A stretch of 11,391 nucleotides of DNA from JBBQVO01 sp038211505. GTDB lineage: Bacteria > Chloroflexota > Dehalococcoidia > DSTF01 > JACRBR01. This document shows, piece after piece, positions 1-4,799 of this stretch. Location: the NCBI GenBank assembly GCA_038211505.1, contig JBBQVO010000107.1, positions 1-11,391 on the forward strand, read 5' to 3'. The position numbers and the translations under genes were made by a program. Position 1 is the stretch's first letter; every line of letters begins with the position of its first letter. The notes under the pieces were generated by a model that saw only the letters and a list, made by a program, of their open reading frames with translations, did not search any database and was not told where the DNA came from.

Positions 1-555
1 ACGTACTTCATCCCGATCAAGGACTACCCGGTGAACCGCTGGATGCGGTCGTGGGCGGTGAACTTTCATGCGCCGTTCATCCTCAGCCAGCTGGCGCTGA
101 AGGACATGATCGCGCGAGGGGCCGGCAGCATCGTCAACATCTCCTCGGGCGCGGCGATCGGCCCCGGCCGCGGTCCGTACGAGCAGGCCGCCGTGCGCGG
201 CATCGGCGGCACCTGCTACGGCGCCGAGAAGGCGGCCCTCGAGCGCTTCTCGCAGGGTCTGGCGGCGGAGGTCTACCTGCACGGCGTCTCCGTCACCTGC
301 TTCTCACCCTCGCAGGTCGTGCCGACGCCCGGCACCGTGCACCACAACCTCGTCTCCGGTCTCGATGACCCGCGCGGCGAGCCGGCCGAGATCATGGCGA
401 AGGCGGCGCTGCTCCTCGCCACGGAGCCGCTCGAGAAGGTGAGCGGCCGCGTCACTTACAGCCAGCAGATCCTCAAAGAATTCGGCTGGATCGACAAGGC
501 CGCCGGCATCGGCGTCGACCCGCGGATGACGGGCAGCGGCTACAGCCAGATCTAG
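1..555 (+). CDS. SDR-family NAD(P)-dependent oxidoreductase (5'-truncated)
   Basis: The frame is open from base 1 and ends at TAG 553-555, giving 184 visible residues. The N-terminal third, with the TGxxxGxG dinucleotide-binding motif, lies outside the window. The classical SDR catalytic set is visible, numbered from the first visible codon: Asn21 (NFHAPF), Ser48/Ser49 (VNISSG), and Tyr73 with Lys77 (YGAEK). SFSPSQ-like CFSPSQVVPTPG follows, where classical SDRs carry the PG motif after beta-6. By family knowledge such enzymes oxidise or reduce alcohols and ketones with NAD(P)H in the cytosol; the substrate cannot be read from sequence. The GTG at 31 is an internal codon, because the upstream residues (TYFIPIKDYP) continue the fold. 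The gene converges on the dockerin gene at 725-2959, with a strong hairpin between them. The family call is secure; the exact substrate is unknown. Confidence 0.9.
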   Translation, partial: TYFIPIKDYPVNRWMRSWAVNFHAPFILSQLALKDMIARGAGSIVNISSGAAIGPGRGPYEQAAVRGIGGTCYGAEKAALERFSQGLAAEVYLHGVSVTCFSPSQVVPTPGTVHHNLVSGLDDPRGEPAEIMAKAALLLATEPLEKVSGRVTYSQQILKEFGWIDKAAGIGVDPRMTGSGYSQI

Positions 556-572
556 GACACACAGGGCGCCGC

Positions 573-587
573 ACGAGTCGGACTCGT
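573..587. repeat. Perfect 15-bp palindrome downstream of the SDR gene
   Basis: ACGAGTC at 573-579 and GACTCGT at 581-587 are exact reverse complements around a single central G. The site begins 18 bases after the SDR stop codon. A second inverted repeat follows at 607-623 (CGATCG, 5-nt gap, CGATCG). They may assist transcript termination or 3'-end protection, or be protein sites; nothing in the sequence decides between these. Confidence 0.4.
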
Positions 588-645
588 AGCTCACGACCAG
601 ACCTGACGATCGACCGGCGATCGAGACAGCAGTGACACAAAGAAC

Positions 646-676
646 GGGCCCGGTTGTCCTCAGGACAACCGGGCCC
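646..676. terminator. Bidirectional hairpin terminator between convergent genes
   Basis: Bases 646-660 and 662-676 are perfect 15-bp inverted repeats (GGGCCCGGTTGTCCT and its complement) separated by one base, so about 13 bp can pair with a small loop. Outer bases GAAC (642-645) and GTTC (679-682) can extend the stem past a small interruption. On the minus strand the stem is followed by GTTCTTTGTG, a moderate T-rich tail. On the plus strand the tail is weaker (ATGTTCGTTC). It lies between the SDR stop (555) and the dockerin gene stop (725), as expected for a shared terminator of two converging transcripts. Confidence 0.75.
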
Positions 677-724
677 ATGTTCGTTCAAGAGATCCCGCCG
701 TAATCAGCGGGCGATCGCGCCTCG

Positions 725-2959
725 CTAGCGCTCGCAGTGGCGGCCGAGCTGACCGGCGATGATCAGCAGGTCGCGTCCGTTCACGTGACCATCGTTGTTG
801 ATGTCGAACCGCCTGGCGTGCAGACCGAATTGAAGAGCGCGCAACTCACGGAACAAATCGCCAATCGTCACCTGTCCATCGCCATCAACATCTCCGCAGC
901 TGTGACGCGGGGTTGCTGTGGCGGTCGCCACGGCCGTGCGCGTCGCCACCGACGTGCGCGTGGACAGAACCGTGCGCGTCGCCGTAACCGTTCTCGTCAC
1001 GGCCGCTGTAACGGTCGCTGCGGGCGTGCGCGTGGCAGCGGTGGCGGTCGGCGTGCGCGCCACCACGACCGTCCGCGTGACGGTGACCGTGCGCGTCGCA
1101 CCCGGGGTTTTGGTGCTCGGCACAACGGTGGCGTCACTGACGGTTGGCGTGATCGCCGGTGTGTTTGTCGGCGTCGCCGTCGGTACCGCCGTGTTCGTTG
1201 GCGTCGCGGTTGGCACGGCGGTGTTTGTCGGCGTCGGCGTGTGCGTCACGACGACGGTCGGCGTAACGGTGACGGTGCGTGTCGCCGCCGGGGTTTTGGT
1301 GCTCGGCACGACGGTGACGTCACTGACGGTCGGAGTGATCGCGGGGGTGTTCGTCGGCGTCGCCGTTGGTAGCGGCGTGTTCGTCGGCGTCGCGGTGGCC
1401 ACGGCCGTGTTCGTCGGCGTCGGCGTGCGCGTCAAAACGACGGTCGGCGTGACGGTGACGGTGCGCGTCGCCGCGGGCGTTTTGGTGCTCGGCACGACGG
1501 TGACGTCGCTCACAGTCGGCGTGATCCCCGGGGTGTTCGTCGGCGTCGCCGTCGGCACCGGTGTGTTCGTCGGCGTCGCCGTTGGCACGGAGGTGTTCGT
1601 CGGCGCCGGCGTGTGCGTGGCAACGGTGGCCGTCGGTGTGCGAGTCGTCACGACGGTCGGCGTTATCGTCACGGTGCGCGTCGCTGCCGGGGTGTTCGTG
1701 CTCGGCACGACCGTCACGTCACTAATCGTCGGCGTGATGCCGGGGGTATTCGTTGGCGTCGCCGTCGGTACCGGCGTGTTCGTCGGCGTGTTCGTCGGCG
1801 TATCTGTCGCCGTGTCCGTCGGTGTCGGCGTCGCTGTGTCCGTCGGCGTAGCCGTCGCCGTGTCGGTTGGCGTATCGGTCGGTGTCGGCGTCGCTGTATC
1901 CGTCGGCGTAGCCGTCGCGGTGTCGGTTGGCGTATCCGTCGGCGTCGGCGTCGCGGTATCCGTCGGCGTCGGCGTCGCTGTGTCCGTTGGCGTATCCGTC
2001 GGCGTCGGCGTCGGCGTGTCCGTCGGTGTCGGCGTCGCGGTATCCGTCGGCGTAGCCGTCGCTGTGTCGGTTGGCGTATCCGTCGGCGTCGGCGTCGCTG
2101 TATCCGTTGGAGTAGCCGTCGCTGTGTCGGTCGGCGTGTCCGTCGGCGTCGGCGTCGGCGTATCGGTCGGCGTGGCTGTGGCCGTGTCCGTCGGCGTCGG
2201 CGTCGCCGTGTCAGTCGGCGTGGCTGTGGCCGTGTCCGTCGGTGTCGGCGTCGCTGTATCCGTCGGCGTGGCCGTCGCCGTGTCCGTCGGCGTCGATGTC
2301 GCCGTGTTAGTCGCTGTCGGCGTCGCCGTGTCCGTCGCCGTTGCTGTCGCTGTGTTCGTCGGCGTCGGTGTGGTGGTCGGCGTCGAGGTTGCGGTGTTAG
2401 TCGGCGTCGGCGTCGGTGTGATGGTCGAGGTTGATGTCGCCGTGTTCGTCGGCGTCACGGTGTTTGTGCGTGTAGCCGTGCCCGTCGCAGTCGCCGTCAC
2501 CGTGGGCAGTTCCGAGCAAAGGAAGCTCGCGCTCTTGCCGGTGTTGAGCGAATTTTCGATGCGTATCGCATTTGCGGTGCCAGGCACATTCGCCGTACTT
2601 AAGTTGAACGTCACCGGGCTGATCGACCCAACTGGGTAAGAGTTGCTGCCGCCCGGAACCGCTGTGAAGCCAGGGTCTCCCGGAATGTGATATGTGAGGA
2701 TCACGCTGAAGGTCGTGGTCGACGGAGACGGTGCGAACGAGAAGGTCCCGACGATGTCGCCTGAATTATCGCAGTGGTACGTATAGTCGCCGTTCGTCAC
2801 GGTTCCTGTTTGCGCGCTCACGCCTGTCCCGCCCGCGAAGGGCAGCATGACGATGGCGAACAGCGCGGCCGTCGCAACAGCCACGGCTAACGCCACGGAA
2901 ATGGGGATCCATCCGCGATCACCTTGAGGCTTCTCATCGGCGTGTCGGCGTAGTCGCAT
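725..2959 (-). CDS. Secreted Thr-Pro-repeat stalk protein with C-terminal dockerin
   Basis: The protein has 744 residues from the ATG at 2959. That start is chosen because AGGGGG (2966-2971 on the complement) sits six bases upstream; a TTG at 2989 would add ten residues but lacks such a site. Residues 18-41 form a hydrophobic segment with an SA-Q cleavage-like site near 49, so export is likely. Residues 50-150 form a small beta-rich domain of unknown family with two cysteines (C63, C148). Residues 153-687 are almost wholly Thr-Pro repeats, first TPTDTATA units and then four longer units sharing a TVSDVTVVPSTKTP core. Residues 688-744 are a dockerin-like pair of calcium loops (DVDGDGQVTIGD, DINNDGHVNGRD) bracketed by C688 and C742. 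Likely role is surface display of a small domain on a long, possibly O-glycosylated stalk, with the dockerin as docking or capping module. Partner and ligand are unknown. Confidence 0.85.
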   Translation of the reverse strand: MRLRRHADEKPQGDRGWIPISVALAVAVATAALFAIVMLPFAGGTGVSAQTGTVTNGDYTYHCDNSGDIVGTFSFAPSPSTTTFSVILTYHIPGDPGFTAVPGGSNSYPVGSISPVTFNLSTANVPGTANAIRIENSLNTGKSASFLCSELPTVTATATGTATRTNTVTPTNTATSTSTITPTPTPTNTATSTPTTTPTPTNTATATATDTATPTATNTATSTPTDTATATPTDTATPTPTDTATATPTDTATPTPTDTATATPTDTPTPTPTDTPTDTATATPTDTATPTPTDTPTDTATATPTDTATPTPTDTPTPTPTDTPTDTATPTPTDTATPTPTDTPTDTATATPTDTATPTPTDTPTDTATATPTDTATPTPTDTATDTPTNTPTNTPVPTATPTNTPGITPTISDVTVVPSTNTPAATRTVTITPTVVTTRTPTATVATHTPAPTNTSVPTATPTNTPVPTATPTNTPGITPTVSDVTVVPSTKTPAATRTVTVTPTVVLTRTPTPTNTAVATATPTNTPLPTATPTNTPAITPTVSDVTVVPSTKTPAATRTVTVTPTVVVTHTPTPTNTAVPTATPTNTAVPTATPTNTPAITPTVSDATVVPSTKTPGATRTVTVTRTVVVARTPTATAATRTPAATVTAAVTRTVTATRTVLSTRTSVATRTAVATATATPRHSCGDVDGDGQVTIGDLFRELRALQFGLHARRFDINNDGHVNGRDLLIIAGQLGRHCER
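728..898 (-). other. Type-I-like dockerin domain coding segment
   Basis: These codons give 57 residues with two EF-hand-like calcium loops in tandem: DVDGDGQVTIGD and DINNDGHVNGRD, each with acidic or Asn ligands at loop positions 1, 3, 5 and 12. This is the dockerin pattern. Cysteines lie at the first residue and third from the end, so a disulfide could staple the two ends. Known dockerins bind cohesins or cap secreted proteins; no cohesin gene is in this window. Confidence 0.8.
1113..1745 (-). repeat. Higher-order in-frame repeats of 186/213 bp in the stalk gene
   Basis: A conserved block (plus strand GTGCTCGGCAC...GTGAT) recurs at 1113, 1299, 1485 and 1698. Spacings are 186, 186 and 213 bp, that is 62, 62 and 71 codons. 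On the coding strand each block encodes an ITPTxSDxTVVPSTxTPxATRTVT-like segment set between TATPTNTP spacers. Lengths are multiples of three, so copy-number change would keep the frame. The extra nine codons in the longest interval are another short Thr-Pro spacer. Confidence 0.85.
1780..2470 (-). repeat. Short-period Thr-Pro minisatellite (TPTDTATA units)
   Basis: The plus strand shows about 690 bp of near-identical GTCGGCGT/GTCGCCGTG hexamer-based units, which read on the minus strand as TPTDTATATPTDTATPTPTD and variants. Composite units differ by exchange of whole TPTDTP or TATATP blocks, a pattern expected from slippage or unequal recombination. The low complexity keeps frames open on both strands, so a long antisense frame here is an artefact. 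Confidence 0.85.
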
Positions 2960-3288
2960 CAATTGCCCCCTGAAGGTGTGGCCCCGCAAAACCAGGAACT
3001 GTTGTAAGTGCTGAGAAGGTGACCGTACCGTGCCAGCCGGCGTCGCGAAATATCGCGGACGTTACATCTGCGCAAACTTGACAGGATTTGACAAAATCGC
3101 CCGAAACAGGACGACCGGTCGGTGCTGCGGGGGCCGTTCCCGCCCGTTCGGTTCGGACGAACCGCAGTACGCCCGGCGCCGCTTGCGTCGTCCGCGTCGC
3201 CGCGCGATCATCGGAGAACGATGCAGCGCCGCGAGGGATCGCGGCCTGAGCCGCGCACTGGGACATACATGCCGCCGCGAAGACGACT
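2960..3288. promoter_or_regulatory. Divergent intergenic region with paired TTGACA boxes and palindrome
   Basis: This 329-bp gap lies between two divergently transcribed genes. It contains TTGACA at 3078-3083 and again at 3088-3093, exactly ten bases apart in an otherwise GC-rich stretch. A short inverted repeat CGCGA-AATA-TCGCG sits at 3043-3056, with flanking CGTC/GACG near 3041-3061. A further hairpin, CGCGGC-CTGA-GCCGCG, lies at 3240-3255 just before the molybdoenzyme gene. No convincing -10 box at 17-base spacing was found for the TTGACA boxes, so their promoter role is only possible. I see no credible gene here. Confidence 0.4.
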
Positions 3289-4296
3289 ATGATTCACGGC
3301 GCATCGCTGGCACCGCTCGCCTTCCCCGTCTGGCTGCGCGCCGCACACTGGATCAACGTGCTGTTCCTGGGATTCATGATCCGGTCGGGCATCCAGATCC
3401 TCGCCGCTCTGCCCAAGCTCTACCGCAACGACCACGCGACGCCGGGCACGGAGTGGCTCAAGTTCACGCACAAGAAGCTGCCGGCCGGCCGCCTATGGAT
3501 CTCGCTCGAGGAAGAGATCGAGGTGCCGATGGTGCTCGCGCAGCCCGGCGGCAACAACCTCGGCATGGGGCGGCACTGGCACTTCTTCGCCGCCATCTTC
3601 TGGATCGGCAACGGCGTGGTCTACGTCGCGCTGCTCGCTGCGAGCGGCGAGTGGCGCCGCCTGCTCCCGACGTCGTTGTCGATCGTGCCCGACGCCTGGC
3701 ATACGTTCACGACGTACGCGACCTTCCATCTGTCGAGCGCCGGCGCCAGTCATCCCTACGACCCACTGCAGCAGCTCGCCTACGCCGGTGTTGTATTCCT
3801 GCTCGCGCCCCTGCTCATCGCCACCGGCGCGGCGCAGTCACCGGCGATCGCCGCGCGATTCCCGTGGTACACGCGCATCTTTGGAGGGCGGCAGTCGGCG
3901 CGCAGCCTCCACTTCCTGGGCATGGTCTCATTCGTGCTGTTCCTCGTTGTCCACGTCTCGCTCGTGTTGATCACCGGAGCCCGCGACAACCTCGCCGACA
4001 TGACGTTCGGTCAGCACACCCACGATCGCGCAGCCGCCGTCATCGTCGCTGTCGCAATCATCGCCGCAATCGTCGCGATCTACACGATCACGTCGTGGTA
4101 CTCGCGCGCGCGCCCGCGCCATGTGCAGCGCGCCCTCGGCGCAGTAGTCGGCGTCGTGCGGCGCGGATTCGTGCTGCGCATCGTGTCACATCAAAACTAC
4201 CCGGCGTCGGCGATCTCGCCGTTCTTCCGCATCAATGGCTATCCGCCGGCCACGCCCGCCTACGACGATCTCGTCGCCAACAACTTCCGTGACTAG
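3289..4296 (+). CDS. Membrane cytochrome b (b561-like) half of a molybdopterin oxidoreductase
   Basis: The ORF has 335 residues from ATG 3289 (weak ribosome-binding site) to TAG 4294-4296. Likely membrane segments are at residues 14-33, 99-118, 162-180, 205-228 and 246-268. Histidines suited to haem ligation are His20, His96/His98, His208 and His222. Segments such as HWINVLFLGFMIRSG, TPGTEWL, GRHWHF and FPWYTRIFGGRQ, as I recall them, typify the N-terminal half of proteins that fuse a cytochrome b to a YedY/sulfite-oxidase-like molybdopterin domain. The same reading frame continues past the TAG directly into that domain (4297-4776), so this is probably the front of one interrupted gene. If translated alone it would be a haem-b membrane protein passing electrons between quinone and a periplasmic partner. 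The substrate is unknown. Confidence 0.8.
   Translation: MIHGASLAPLAFPVWLRAAHWINVLFLGFMIRSGIQILAALPKLYRNDHATPGTEWLKFTHKKLPAGRLWISLEEEIEVPMVLAQPGGNNLGMGRHWHFFAAIFWIGNGVVYVALLAASGEWRRLLPTSLSIVPDAWHTFTTYATFHLSSAGASHPYDPLQQLAYAGVVFLLAPLLIATGAAQSPAIAARFPWYTRIFGGRQSARSLHFLGMVSFVLFLVVHVSLVLITGARDNLADMTFGQHTHDRAAAVIVAVAIIAAIVAIYTITSWYSRARPRHVQRALGAVVGVVRRGFVLRIVSHQNYPASAISPFFRINGYPPATPAYDDLVANNFRD
4294..4296 (+). other. In-frame amber codon inside a fused oxidoreductase gene
   Basis: TAG separates NNFRD from RLRVGGLVELP with no change of reading frame. In the fusion family as I recall it, this junction reads FRDYRLRVxGLVE, so the stop would replace a Tyr codon (TAC or TAT) by one base change. TAG also ends three other genes here (553, 725 and 4800 sites), so genome-wide recoding of TAG is unlikely. 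Confidence 0.7.
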
Positions 4297-4299
4297 CGC

Positions 4300-4776
4300 T
4301 TGCGCGTCGGCGGCCTCGTCGAACTGCCGGCCGAGTACACGCTCGGCGATGTCCAGTCGATGCCGGGCACGACGCAGATCACGAAGCACGTCTGCATTCA
4401 GGGCTGGTCCGCCATCGCCCAGTGGCGCGGCGCGCCCCTGACCGAGATCCTGTCGCGCTCCCGTCCGACCGCAGCCGCGCGCTATCTCGTCTTCCGGTCG
4501 CACCAGCTCGACGAGACGGGCCAGCCGTTCTACGAGTCACTCGCGATCGAACTCGCGCGTCATCCTCAGACGATCCTGGCGTATGAGATGAACGGCGAGC
4601 CGCTGACGGTGCCGCACGGCGCGCCGCTGCGACTCCGCGTCGAGACACAGCTCGGCTTCAAGATGGTGAAGTGGCTGAGTTCCATCGAGCTCGTCGCCGA
4701 GTATCGTGGCATCGCCGACGGCCAGGGCGGCTCGCGTGAAGACAACATGTACTACGACGCCGGCGCCGGCATCTAA
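4300..4776 (+). CDS. Molybdopterin-binding (YedY/sulfite oxidase-like) domain, downstream half of split gene
   Basis: The ORF has 158 residues from a TTG at 4300, or 119 from an ATG at 4360 lying well inside the domain. It matches an oxidoreductase molybdopterin-binding domain (PF00174 type). The key motif is TKHVCIQGWS, where Cys32 (counted from 4300) should be the thiolate ligand of molybdenum. It is followed by QWRGAPL, HPQTILAYEMNGEPL, HGAPLRLRVETQLGFKMVKWL and a normal C-terminal end at TAA 4774-4776. There is no good ribosome-binding site at either start, and the fold would lack its first strand if begun at 4360. It is therefore best read as the C-terminal half of the 3289 gene, separated by one amber codon. 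The intact frame and conserved motifs argue that the stop is recent, a sequencing error, or read through. Confidence 0.75.
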   Translation: MRVGGLVELPAEYTLGDVQSMPGTTQITKHVCIQGWSAIAQWRGAPLTEILSRSRPTAAARYLVFRSHQLDETGQPFYESLAIELARHPQTILAYEMNGEPLTVPHGAPLRLRVETQLGFKMVKWLSSIELVAEYRGIADGQGGSREDNMYYDAGAGI

Positions 4777-4799
4777 CGGCACGACGAACTGACGCCAGA

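Noticed and set aside
918..2639. Long plus-strand frame (573 residues, VSVGVGVAV repeats) opposite the stalk gene
   Set aside because: It is the antisense reading of the Thr-Pro minisatellite; repeated GTCGGCGTC units cannot form stops. It has no start signal or domain, while the minus strand has signal peptide, ribosome-binding site and dockerin.
3030..4292. Plus-strand frame of 420 residues overlapping the cytochrome b gene
   Set aside because: Arg/Ala/Pro-rich shadow of the 3289 gene in another frame; it has no membrane segments or motifs and begins in the promoter region.
4294..4296. Amber codon as selenocysteine- or pyrrolysine-like recoding
   Set aside because: Selenocysteine uses TGA; pyrrolysine would need its own tRNA and synthetase, not seen here. 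TAG ends three other genes in the window, so an ordinary nonsense change or error is simpler.
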